From positions 1 through 26,461 of the forward strand of contig FWCC01000633.1 of NCBI GenBank assembly GCA_900169235.1: a stretch of DNA of 26,461 nucleotides, in the 5' to 3' direction. Positions within the stretch are counted from its first letter, which is position 1. The number at the start of each line of letters is the position of its first letter. Under the pieces are notes generated by a model. The model saw only the letters and a program-made list of their open reading frames with translations. It was not told the DNA's origin and did not search any database. The DNA is from Zarea fungicola (Eukaryota; Ascomycota; Sordariomycetes; Hypocreales; Cordycipitaceae). Shown here piece after piece: positions 1 through 11,101 of this stretch. Made by a program: the position numbers and the translations under genes.

Positions 1-1152
1 TGGGGGCGTGGCACAAGTAGAGGATAAAAACAGGGCCGGTCCCAGATTAGCCGTCAGGGAAGGAGATGGAGATTGTTGAGGGAGAGCCAGCGCCAGCCAG
101 CACCAGCCTTCTCCTCTTTTTATTCCTATTTCTTAATAATTGCCTTGATTTCGTGAGATTTCCTACCCCTGCCTGGCCCGCCCGCCTTGTCCCCTCGCTC
201 CCATTGCTGCATGCTGGCTTTTTCGCATTTGTGGCTTGTTCGTGGCCTGTTAGCCTGCCCGTCGCTCTCATCGGCTTTCAGCACCTCCGCGGTTCGGGCT
301 GGTTGCGCTTTGGTGTGTTGGCAACAAATTAATATATTCCCTTCATGGGTATTAGCTAGTTGGACGGAAAATACCGCTCTAGTTATTACCCATATCCTTG
401 TCTGTGTACCAGTACGTTTATGCAACAACGGGAAAGGTATAGTTGTAGAAAGTAAACCATGTCTTTCATTGTTTAAACTGTACTAAATCTACAGTACTAT
501 ATACCAGCGCATCATCAAGTCATAATCGTTCGGCATCTCACGGAGGCATGAATCGACAATTTACCCCAGACTCTCTGCAAATCCCGGCCCCCGCAAAGCC
601 TCACCCCACGCTGACAGGCCCCCAACTAGAGGCCCGCTCAACAGTATTTATATCTGTATTTTATTTACTGCATTGCATAATTTTCTCATCAACTTCAATT
701 TCACTACTGGCAAAATAACAATCCCCCGTCTATCGGTTCCGCTAGCTGGCTTCTCGCCACCAACAAAGTATTCATATCATCAAATAAAACGAATCCCACA
801 AGTGGTCTTTACCCAGCGCCATCTCTGAGATATAGTGTCCAGGATATGTTCCGATATCTTATTTTTCGCATTTAAATATTTTAAAACCTTCCTTTTTTTA
901 AAAAAAAATAAAAATTTTAGGTCCCAGCAAAAGCCTGTGATTGGCAGATTTGTATGCCCGATAAGCCGCTCACACCACAAAGCAACCACCAGTGCCAGAA
1001 TACTGCATGTATTCTAATTGGTATCACAATAAATAAATAAAAAGTAAAACCCACAGAAATACCTAGATGCAAACAAATCAAAAATAAGTAAAACATTCCT
1101 GGTCCCATTCCATAGACGCCAAACCCGTTCATGAGACAGACACGGTACTGTA
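1..1152. other. Intergenic region, no gene recognised
   Basis: No reading frame here resembles a known family or shows a convincing intron-exon structure. The part from about 640 to 1110 is AT-rich, with a T-run followed directly by an A-run near 893-909. The right end is the 3' flank of the minus-strand transcription factor that stops at 1153, so part is probably its 3' UTR and terminator. Confidence 0.6.
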
Positions 1153-3550
1153 TCACCCAAAGACAACAGAGAGTCCCATGTCCCTGCAAACCTGCCGCCA
1201 GAGATCCTCCTCTTCAAGATTAAACTCCATGTCCTTTAATCTATCCGTGCGACTCCGATTCCCTAAGACAATGCTGCCCCCACTCCCACCGTCCCCATCA
1301 CCCTCCTCGTCACTATCCGCAACCAAGAACTGGTCCAGGGTATCCGCCTCGTCCGCCCTCCGCCACACCTCCTCCACAATCATCCACGAGTGCGCAATAT
1401 TCGCCATCCCCTGATGCCTCTCGATGCCCCTAAACGCCATCGTCGCCGTCTCCCGGTCCGGGCCCGCCTGCGCCTCGCACGCCGCCACAAACAGCGGCCA
1501 CAGCAGCGCGCCCATGGGGCCGGCGCTGTCCACCGTGCCCAGGCAAAACTTGAGGCTCGCGCGCGTGTGCTCCTGCACCATTGGATGCTGCCTCTTGGCG
1601 CCGTAGATGCTCCGGTACAGATGCACCAGGGCTGAGTGGCGATATGCCAGCGCATTGTGCAGGATCCCCCGGAAAGCACCCGTCATCTCATACCCACCGC
1701 CAGTACCAGTGCCATTATCCTGGTCAAGGGGGAATTCTGGCTCCCACGCCGTGAGGGACGCTTCAATGGCAACGGCCGCCGTTTTGAGCTCGGCACGCAG
1801 AAGCGGCGCGTTGTCGTCGCCGGCTTTTTCGGCGGCAATGAGCTCGTCCTTGAGCGCGCCGAGGTTGGAGAGGCGGTGGACAATGGGCCAGAGGGAGGTG
1901 GCCATGCCGAGGAGGGCGTCGGCGCTGCCCAGGGGACGCGATGCGCCGCGGCTGTCGACGGGGAGAAAGGGGCCGACGCAGCCCGACACTGGTGCGTCGG
2001 AGAGCGTGGCGGATCGAAATGACAGCGCGGCAATGACGTCGTAGAATCGAAAGGCCTAGTTTCCCATTAGCATCTTGGCCGACGTGTTTTCTTTTTTGGA
2101 AAAATACAAAAAAAAAAAAAGCTTACCCGTTCGAGAAAGGCTCGAGTTGGATCTGAGATTCCAGGCGCACTGTTGAGAATAGCCATGGCACCCTTTAAAT
2201 GCACAGTGACAATGTGCGAACGCTCCCGATGAACAAGCTATAAAGATAAAAGTCAGTCAAAAAAAATATACAACCATGATTCTGTCTCTCTCTCCTTTCT
2301 TGAAAAAAAAAAGAAAGTAACAGAAGGAAGGAGACGCACCACTTCATAGTATATCAACAACATCACAGCCGCCAGCAACTCATTCTGGTTCCCCTGCGCA
2401 CCCTTTTCAATCAAATTGGCCAGATTCCTCGCCGCCTCTGTATGGAACAGTATGCTCTTCCTCTGCTCCCAGCTGCCCCCGCCGCCACCGACGCCGCGAA
2501 ACTCAAGATGGGCGCTCGACAGCGCGTAAATGGCACTGGCCACGGCGGGGCTCTGCCTTGACATTGGCAGCACCAGCTGCTGGAACGGGTTGTCCCCCTG
2601 GTCCTCGCGGAGCACAATCAGATGCGAAATGACATTGGCAAAGTGGTCGAGCAGCGCCCGACGGCCCTTGATGTTGGTGTACTCGGAAAACAGCGGCATG
2701 TTGAGCTCCAGGTGCGGCGTGGCGTAAAAGGCCATGCTGTTGCGGCGTGGGGACGGCGGCAGCGAGGCTCGTTTGGCCAGGACGCGCGAGGAGGAGGAGG
2801 AGGAGGAGGAGGAGGAGGACATGGTGGTGGTGCGCGACGGCGACGTTGCAGCCTGAACGAGGTCCTCCTCTTCTTCTTCTTCTTGTGGTGGTAGTGGTAG
2901 TGGGATTTGGAACGACTCGTCGTCCAGTATATCTGCAAACAACACCTCATCGTCGGCGTGAATGGGGAACAATAGCTCACCACCACCACCCGCTGCAGCG
3001 GAAAGCTCATGTCCATCGTCGATACTCGACGAGGGCCCTTCGACTGGTGCAGCTGGTAGGGATGGTAGGGGCGCTGGCGTACAATGTGGACTGGGACTCA
3101 TCTGCCGCACCGGAAGCACAGACAGGGGATGGTCCATGCCCAAGTCAACCGGCGGCAGCAAGGTACTGCCTCTGCGCACGCGTGGCCTGGGCTGGCCGTA
3201 GATGCATTCTTGGCCCAGGTCTTTGCATCGTGTGCAGTCAGGACGGGCCTCGTCACATTTCTTCTTCTGTTAAACAAAGCAAGGTTAGTAACATTATTCT
3301 TCTTGGGCCATAAAAGAATTAGCGAACCTTGATTCTGCTGTTGGTTTGTGCATTAGTAAAATTGAGATGAGATGAGTTGATGAGTGAGAGTGAGAGGGAG
3401 ACTTACCAATGCTCACAGCCTAGCATCAACGAAAAGAGGAAATCGTCAGCCAATCATGACATGTATGACAACTGGCATCCTAGCAAACTCACCAGCTCTC
3501 GAACGCGTCTTGGGAACCTTGGGCGGCGCCCGTTTAATGTATAGCAGCAT
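1153..3550 (-). CDS. Zn(II)2Cys6 transcription factor, Fungal_trans_2-like, 673 aa, six exons
   Basis: Predicted nuclear, sequence-specific regulator. Exons on the minus strand: 3550-3493, 3419-3407, 3337-3328, 3266-2340, 2237-2127, 2055-1153. They join in frame to 673 residues. The first ATG (3550) has an in-frame TAG two codons upstream. The zinc cluster is C21-x2-C24-x6-C31-x6-C38-x2-C41-x6-C48, a perfect C6 pattern that appears only when the 13-nt and 10-nt exons are included. After it come a low-complexity region with an acidic run (about 155-161) and a poly-serine run (about 175-187). The long C-terminal region, including the FLER/AFRFYD junction between exons 5 and 6, resembles the fungal-specific regulatory domain Fungal_trans_2 (PF11951), by memory of the family. 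Intron 3 has an uncommon donor (GTTCGC) but a perfect TACTAAC branch site. Targets are unknown. A second C6 regulator lies 1.07 kb upstream on the same strand. Confidence 0.88.
2787..2820. repeat. GAG/CTC trinucleotide run inside a coding exon
   Basis: About ten GAG units on the plus strand encode, on the minus strand, a serine run near residues 175-187 of the zinc-cluster regulator. It lies in the disordered linker between the zinc cluster and the regulatory domain and could vary in length between strains. Confidence 0.8.
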
Positions 3551-4618
3551 TGTCTAGTCTCTTGGACGTCTAGTCTCGTGAGTGGTCGATTTTTCGTTGC
3601 TGTCTCGGCTTGGCAGACGCCTTGGTCTGCTCAACCACTTTACATGTTCTCTGAGAAGGAAGAAGGAAGACCAAGGGAAATAAGGCGAGGGAAACCCTGG
3701 ATAAAATAGTATCCAGGATTCCCTGTTATGTCTTCTCAGCTCTGGTGTATTTTGCGCCCGCAGCAATCGTTGAGAAATGAAGTTGCTTCTGGTACTTGTG
3801 GTAGTCCTCCGTCTTCTGCAGCGACTCGTTCGTCCAATGGAAAAAGGCGGGGCAATTGTTAGTAACAATTGCTGGTACAGTTGGTTCTTGGTTGGTGGCG
3901 GCCCAGGCGGGGACGCCGCCCGTTCGAGACCAAGGCAGGACGGAAAGTTGCGCAGAAAACTCCACAGAAGAGCAGAGAAGCATGTCATTTGGAGTTTTGA
4001 ATTAATTTTTGTACTACATATAACGGCTCGAGTTATCACTAATTTGCTCACAAAAATAGTCTCCGATTGGGCAAAAATCTCATCAAGCTTGCGTATATCT
4101 ACTTGGCGCAGGACTTGATGTTACACAGACGGAAGGAGAGAGAAAGAGGGAGATGAGGAGATGAGGAGACGAGGAGACGAGGAGACGAGGAGACGAGGAG
4201 ACGAGGGAGAGCGAGAAAAAGAGAGAGGGCAATCTACCAGGTCAGAGAGTCGACGGTAAGTAAAGGGTCTGAAACGGCCGTACATGAATGCGTTGTATTT
4301 TGAAATTGTACAGTGTGCGCAGTGGCTGTTGTCCGCTGCAATATGCAGGTAGCTAAAAAAAAAACCAAGAAAGATCGGCCAAGCACAAACTCCAAATGAA
4401 TAATGAATAATTGCCATTCTTCTTTCCAATGCCGCCAATTCCCCTTCTCCCATCCCATCCCCCATCCAAAATGCCAGGTCGTGGTATCCTTGGCCCAACA
4501 AGGAAAATAATAACGAAGAAAACCATGCCCCAAAAAAATAAAAAAAAGGCAAGCAGTCATAATAAAAAAAAGTCTTTCCACAAGACATGCAGTTTTCACT
4601 TTCACAGACCCTCGCATG
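3551..4618. other. Intergenic region between two zinc-cluster regulators
   Basis: About 1.07 kb between the stop of the regulator at 6421-4619 and the start of the one at 3550-1153. It should hold the 3' UTR of the first and the promoter and 5' UTR of the second. It contains an 8-bp tandem repeat at 4152-4207. No frame resembles a protein family. Several frames are open but have low-complexity or arbitrary composition. Confidence 0.6.
4152..4207. repeat. 8-bp tandem repeat, seven copies (GAYGAGGA)
   Basis: Seven adjacent copies of an 8-bp purine-rich unit: two copies GATGAGGA, then four GACGAGGA, then a last copy GACGAGGG. The tract continues into further GA-rich sequence. It lies between the two transcription factor genes, 3' of one and about 600 bp upstream of the other. 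Such purine-strand microsatellites are usually unstable in length; a regulatory role is only a possibility. Confidence 0.9.
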
Positions 4619-6421
4619 CTATGCCATGGGCGCAAACGGTTCGTCATAGCACGCTTCCCACCCCAGCTTTCCCGACTCCCAAAACTTGGTCAGCTTTTCT
4701 CGATAAAACTTGGGCACATAAAATGAGTCGCCCGCGGCCCCCTTGTTCACGGTAAAGACGCGAAGCACAAAGGCCCGATCTTCTGGTGTGCTGTCTGCCA
4801 CGGCCACTCCCGCTACAGCAACGGGCCAGCTCAGCGCCGCCTTGGACCGCAACATCGTGTACGCTTCGCGCATCTGCCGCATCAGCTCGGCCCGGAGCTC
4901 CGTCCGGCGCAGCGCCCATGTTTCCAGCATCTCGGCGCTGGACTGGAACGGCGGGGGCGGCAGCGACAGGACCCCGTACAGTTTGATGGACGATTGGAAG
5001 ATACGCGCCATGAGCTCGAATTCCGGCTGTTTCGGCACCCCATAGGGCTCATCCCACGTGGTGGGGTCAAACGCGTCTATTCGCGCCGCGATTTCCTCCA
5101 GCGCCGGCAGGATCTCCGTGTCGTATGCGGCGCCGGACAAAACGAGCCGACGCAGACTTGTTATTCGACTGATTTCCAAGAAGAGTACCGTCGGGCATGG
5201 CATTTCGCCATATAGTTGCGAGGAGAACATGGACGCGAGCTCGTCCTCGGTGTACTTGTAAATCTCTTCTATTTGATTTGATGCCGGACTTGTCGTGTTG
5301 GCGACAACGGCCGTACTACAGTGTACGAGTTAGTATGGAATTGCATACGTTGGCAGCCGCACCACGGCTTCTTACATGACTTGAAATTGCTTTGCGCCTT
5401 CTAAGCCTTTGGAGGGAGGCAGCTCCCGGCCAACGGCGTCGTCCAATTTTAAGAGGGCAAGGAATCCCGAATTGTGGGCACGCCAGGTAGTGCCCAAGAG
5501 ACTGAGCTCGACACTTGTAACGTCGGTGATGCGAAGGAGAGCCAGGACCCTATTGTACGGGCTGTGGCCCTGGAGATAGTTGTTGATGTCTTGAATATTG
5601 TGTACCATGTAGGCATGAAATTTGGCCCACAGTTGGCTGATGGAGGTCAGATGTGTAGGATGGGGTAGAGTGTCGGTGGCAATGCCAAGGAGAGATATAT
5701 GTTGCGCCGTCATGGCGAGAAGAAATCCTGGACGATATCGAGTTTCCAGGTTTAGAGGTCCGCGATGATTGTAGTCGAGCTCCTGCTGGCGGAGGGGCAG
5801 AACGGCTTCAATATCTACGTTGTTGGGTATTAGTACGGCATCGGACATGTAAGCAGGAGGTTAGTGTCGGTGAATCTTACAAAATCTGCAAGACTCCATA
5901 AACTCCCAATCCGGGGGGACCATGCGTCGGGCCAAGACATTATCAAGATGGTCTGGCGAGCTCGCTTCACTGGGCGTCTCACTAGATTTTCGTACCACAC
6001 GCGCTGTTACCGTTTTTGCGGCGCCCGGCGGAGTCGGGGTGACATAACCGTCGCATACGTAGCCATACGCGGTGCATCGCACGCATTGTGGTTTCCCCTC
6101 GTCGCATTTTACTCGGCGGACACTATTGTGGCGTTGGATCAGTATTTGGTATTTGGTTCCATGTACAATATCGGCAAAGGGTTCGTGGCGCGTTGCTGCA
6201 GGCGGCAGTGTAACCGCTTGGCTCGCGCCGACAAGCCAGCAGACAGGCCAAAGCTGGGTGGCAACTCACCGGCAAGTCACACATCCCGTCTTGACCTTGG
6301 GCGCCCATCGTTTCCGTCGAGGGACAACTGAGCCATTGTCGCCGGGGCCATTGTCGCCGGGGCTGCTGGAGCTGGGAGGACTGGGGAGAAGCAACTCCTG
6401 CGACTCCTGGCTGTCGGACAT
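4619..6421 (-). CDS. Zn(II)2Cys6 transcription factor, Fungal_trans_2-like, 509 aa, four exons
   Basis: Predicted DNA-binding regulator. Exons on the minus strand: 6421-6270, 6122-5881, 5814-5376, 5315-4619, joined in phase to 509 residues. ATG at 6421 is the first in-frame ATG and has A at -3; upstream in-frame extension has only a TTG. Residues 1-34 are Ser/Pro/Gly/Asp-rich, followed by a basic patch (RRKR, 35-38). The zinc cluster is C47-x2-C50-x6-C57-x6-C64-x2-C67-x6-C74; intron 1 splits the codon of R51 between the second and third cysteines, a common position in this family. The rest (about 130-509) is helical and looks like the short form of the fungal-specific Fungal_trans_2 region (family assignment from memory). 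Intron 1 is the longest at 147 nt; intron 2 has a TACTAAT branch site 12 nt before its acceptor. The target is unknown. It could regulate nearby genes, but nothing in the sequence shows that. Confidence 0.87.
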
Positions 6422-9400
6422 GTTTGGTGTCGGGAGGGCAATTCGATGTTCCGCAGAGTCGTATCGCAAGCCGAGTCAAAGAGACGCGGCCAAGGTATGT
6501 TGGCGGGTTGTCGGACTGGCCATACGATGACGGTTGCTCCCCCGCAAACCAGGACTCGGTTGTTGCTCAGCCCTACACGGAGTGGCAAATGAGCAGCAAA
6601 ACAGAAAGGAGCATCTGGGACGGGGTATCTAGCCGAGGTGGACGAGCGACTGGCGAATACCGAGTCAGGGCCGCTGCAAGGTTGGTCGACAACTGATCTG
6701 GAGGAGTGAAGAGAGGCTAGGATGCGATAACCAACTACTCGGTAGCACAAGCACATGCAGATTCCGGACGTGTATTCAGGTTGCTACAACGTCGACAAGG
6801 CGGGAGCTGTAAAGAAGGGCACATTTCAGCTCTGGCTGCGTGTCTGGGGTAGTATTGAAGGAGGGGTGGAGGGGGCCAGGAAGCAAGGAAGGCATCTGTA
6901 GCACGATAGCACCACACTGGACCAGGACCAGTGACTGCGGCTGGTTAGTCGGTGCGGCAGGGTCATTGTCGGTCAACAGCTACTACCTTGGTCCGTACTG
7001 GTGGTGGTGACTAGTTTGCTACCAGTAGTTGGGCAAGTTAGGGCATCCACTTTGTGAATGTGGGAATACATTTTGGCATTTGCAAGCTGGATTGTGCAAG
7101 CGTGGTGGCTGCAGAAAAGTTGTGGGTGGCTATTTGCTAACAGTAATTAGTGGAGGGGGTTTAGCGGCAGAGGGGCTGATGATGATTTGGCGTCTCTCTT
7201 TTCCCGGCGTCGTTTATTCGGTACCTGGCCTGGAAGCGGGATACGGACCTGGGGAAGTGCCGGAGCACACAGTCCTAGTTACTCAGTACAGCCACAGAGG
7301 TGGTGCAGTGCCAAAGAGGCAAGCCGTGCAGTAAATGCCACGGTCCTTATCTCAGCACATTATCAGCACTAGGTAGTTGCTTAATTTATTAGGGCCTACT
7401 AGTACTCTTTACCTAGCACAAACTTGCTGTTGGTACATCTGCAGCACTCTTCATCGCATCTTGACCATACGGCCGAGACGTTGCCACCGCCAAAGTACCC
7501 GCTAACTTCCACTAGCAGTATGGCGGGTTTGGCTGGTTTGGTGGATGGTGGTGGCGCAGGCGGAGGCGACCGACTGTTTCTTGGCTGGCAAGCTGGTTGC
7601 AGCACTAGCAAGATATTTATTGCACGGAATATGCCAGCTACCTACTGAGTAGAGCAGTCAAAAATTTGCGCAGCTGGTTAATGCAAGTAGATTGATAGCT
7701 GCCCGAGTCAACATGGTCTGCATCGATACCTGAGGAACCTAGTTGTACTCTTCTCGTCTTCCTGTCTCACCTTGACTCGCTTCGCCTACCGGTAACTAGT
7801 AGAGACAACATGAATCACTTGGCCGCAACTCCGTTTTACTCCGTACAAAGATTACCAGCCCACAAACGACACCCACTCTCCCACCTAGTTCCCCAGAGCC
7901 CGGACCCTTTGTCTTGAATTGAATTTGCTTGGTTATTGCATTTGCCATTTCCGTCTTGTCTGCGCACCTGGTCTTTTGCTTGCTCATCTTCAGAAACCAA
8001 CCTTGCTCAAATCCACAGCAATCAACAGCCTCCGCTGCCCTTCACCATACCTCGACAAACGCATCGTCCACAAGACCATGACTTCCCCGACAGCTTCGTC
8101 TTGATTCATACATACCAGCATGCTGCTTTCGGCCGCCCCGCGGTAAGCAAAACAACAGAACCACTTGGAGATAGCAACGGTCTCTGTTATCTACGCCTTC
8201 AATCAACCCTTTTTGCCGGTCCCCATCCACGTGGCTTCGCTCCACCAGACAGGTGCACCTATCCACACCACCGAGCATTCGGTTCGGACCAGACTTTCCA
8301 TATTGCCAACTCATTATGAGTCTCTGCCGAGATCCGCCCCAAATGGGGAAGTCAATCACGAGTGTCAGAAATGTGTAGGACTGGGCCGCGGTCCACAGTC
8401 ACTCAAATGATGGTCACAGCACGGACGGTGTCATCAATGTTGGGTCGACGAGAAGGCGCAAATGTACCACCGTGGAGAGCCAATCTGAAGCATGAACCTT
8501 GCTGCTCTTTTCGCTGATTCATGCCGAGTCCATACCGTGGCTTCTCAGTCGGCAACCAATCATGTTGGGCTATTTGATGAGTATTTTATAAAAGAACAAA
8601 CTGCTGCAGCGCAACCGGAAATTCCACCACCCGAGTTCTTGCCAACAAGGCTGGCCACAGGCTGTCCGTGTAGTAGCGGTCTGGTCGCTTATCACCAGCT
8701 ACGTCGACACGAGCCGAGCTACACCGTTATCTGCCCCAGCAATGGCGGACGGGCCATCAAAGTCTGTGCTCATTCCGAGCGACTGGATAAAATTTCAACT
8801 TGCTCATAACGTGTACTGCGTGATCCTTTCCCATCACATCCATCACATGCAACTACTCGGCGCGTAATGCAAGCGCCGCTTATGATGAACCACCCCGAGT
8901 GCCGCGAGACATGCGATACCGGCTTCATTGTAAACTCCCCTTTTAATTCCACTGATGCCAGTCTAAAAATGTCGAGTCCTGCAATCTGCTCATCACGGCA
9001 ATCTACCAAACTCAGCCCTGAGATCCCTCACTCCACTGTCGCCACTTTACAGCAACGAGGCGCCGACTCGTACCTGGCCACCAATTAACCTTTCGGCAGA
9101 TCTACATGCCACTTACTCTATCCAACACCGCTCTTGAACCTTTCATCATCTGCGAATGAAGTTGCCATGCGCCGGTATTAGCATGCAGCACCACAGCCCT
9201 GATATCCGCCGCATGCACCTGTAATTCCGGCAACCATGTGCATGAACTATTGGCCAGGGGTCAAATTAGCCATTTCTTTAGTGCATCGCCTTGCATTGGC
9301 GTCCTGCACTAGGCGTTGATCGGCCCTCCTGATCATCTTGATTTGGCCATACCCCCGAGCTCGCCCAGTCAGCCGCCTTTGCTTTTCAGATGTGCGCCAT

Positions 9401-9565
9401 GTCAATCAAGTGCTTACTTACCCAGTATTATGCAGCAACATGAGGGGGTCGGGAGCTGCTGGGGGACTGCAACGTCATTTCACCAAAGAAATCGTATTTA
9501 GTATATAGATGGAGTGGACGGACCTTGGCCTTTTCAAGTCTCTCAGTCTTGCAATATTGTCCGCC
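6422..9565. other. 3.1 kb gene-poor region
   Basis: This stretch separates a divergent pair, the minus-strand regulator (start 6421) and the plus-strand phosphodiesterase (start 9566). I see no frame with family resemblance, no tRNA-like arm pair and no clear transposon ends. Open frames are short (105 residues or fewer apart from extensions of flanking genes) and read like random translation. It should contain both promoters; an unrecognised non-coding RNA or a decayed gene cannot be excluded. Confidence 0.55.
9502..9507 (+). promoter_or_regulatory. TATA-like element upstream of the phosphodiesterase gene
   Basis: A TATATA hexamer lies 59 nt before the ATG at 9566, a distance that fits a fungal core promoter with a short 5' UTR. 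Assignment is by position and sequence only. Confidence 0.45.
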
Positions 9566-11101
9566 ATGCATCTCACAAGCTTGACAGTGGCTGCGGCTGG
9601 AGCTTTGGTACGGTTTCAAACTTGTTAGCGCACGCACGCTGCCAAAACTCAGTTTCGCAGCCTAATTGAAGTTGCGACTAATGAGCGTTTTTAATAGCTT
9701 CCTCTCACAGATGCCGCCCCGGCCGAGGTCCAAACAACAGACGGTATTTCCAGCTGCGGTCCGTCTTGGATGCCTAGGGATGATGTCACAATTGGACAGG
9801 GCACCGACAAGCGACCAGGCTACGCCTCGGCTGTTCAAACATTTTGCTCAGCTGCCAATGGCAAGACGGTCAAGGCTGGTGGCTTTCTTTCTCTTGCCAC
9901 TGAAGTGTTCCTAAATGGTGGTAAGAGCCCCTCGCAGTATGGAATTCTGGGCTTTGTAAACTTTGAGGTACACAACAAAATCAAGTCGGACCATACCATT
10001 AGCAAAGACGACTGCGTCAGGTATCTCAATGCTCTCAGCGCCGACGGAGGCAAATGCTCTGGCGCCACCAACAAGGATACCAAAGGGGGCACATGGCAGG
10101 TCGGTCCAGACGGCATCTCGTACCATGCACTGGGTTACCAGACGCCTGCCAAGGAAGTTGCCGTAAATGCCTTCTTCCAAGGCGGTGCCATCTCTGCCCA
10201 GACTGCCAATAAGGGCGCCGGCCCTCCTCTCAACCCCTGGCCTTTTGACTCGTTAAACGCCGTGAAGCCCGTCGCCTGCCACAGCCACAACGACTACGAT
10301 CGCGACATACCGCTCTTCTCCGCCCTGAGTGCCGGCTGCATTGCCGTCGAGGCCGACGTCTTCCTCTCGGGCGGCGACGTCATCATCGGCCATGTGCTCC
10401 CAACGCCGGGCAGAACCCTGCGACTACAATACACGGAGCCGCTGCGTGCCATTCTCGACCACAACAATGGCGGCGCGCCTGGTGACAACGGCCTCTACAA
10501 GGCGCGGCCCAACCAAAAGGCTGTCCTCATGGTCGACTTTAAAACATCCGACACCAAGACTCTCGACGCTGTCGTCGCCGCCCTCCAGCCCCTCCGCGAC
10601 GGCAACTATCTGAGCCGCGTCGTCAATGGCAAGTTTGTCCAGCGGCCCATTACTGTAGTCGCGAGTGGCAGCGCACCTTTTGATCGCATCAATGCTGGCG
10701 ACGGCGTGCCGAACCGGGACGTCTTTTACGATGCCAATGTCAGCAATCTCGACTCCAAGTACAACACCCTCAACTCGTACTATGCATCGGCCGACTTTCA
10801 GAGCGCGATTGGCAATCCTGGAAGCGCGGCCTCGTTTACAGATGCGCAAAAGGCAAAGGTGAAGTCGCAGGTGGACGCTGCAAACGCCGCCGGTCTCAAA
10901 GTCCGCTATTGTGAGTTGAATACGCTTCTTTTTCTTTGGGTCTCATTTTCGAAATGTTTTGTGACCTTATTTCTAATCTAAACCGTTGCAATAGGGAACC
11001 TGCCTGGCGAGTACATGTGGGAGTCTCTCGCTGCACTTGGGGTCGACTACCTCAATGCCGACGACATGTCCAACACGGCTAGACTTGCCCGCATCCCGTA
11101 A
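9566..11101 (+). CDS. Secreted PLC-like phosphodiesterase, AIM6-like, with extra N-terminal domain, 453 aa
   Basis: Exons 9566-9607, 9698-10910 and 10995-11101 join in phase to 453 residues. The N-terminus is a signal peptide (basic-poor start, hydrophobic AAAGALL, cleavage probably near the A-A-P at 20-22). Residues about 30-180 form a region I cannot assign, with Cys residues in SCG, FC, DDC and KC contexts. Residues about 200-453 match the PLC-like phosphodiesterase fold of the yeast AIM6 / GDPD-like family: HSHND (209-213), EAD (232-234), a following GH and a VDFK motif, which sit where this family carries catalytic and metal-binding residues. The last intron splits the W codon after RY, and the protein ends soon after a YLNADD motif, as expected for a complete barrel. 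Likely reaction: cleavage of a phosphodiester in a lipid or lipid-derived head group outside the cell; the substrate is not known. Intron 1 has a second in-phase donor/acceptor pair (9624 and 9710). Confidence 0.82.

Noticed and set aside
3554..4051. 165-residue minus-strand frame directly upstream of the first zinc-cluster regulator
   Set aside because: It ends in a stop before the regulator's ATG, is of random composition, and the regulator has a complete DNA-binding domain without it. Treated as leader or promoter sequence.
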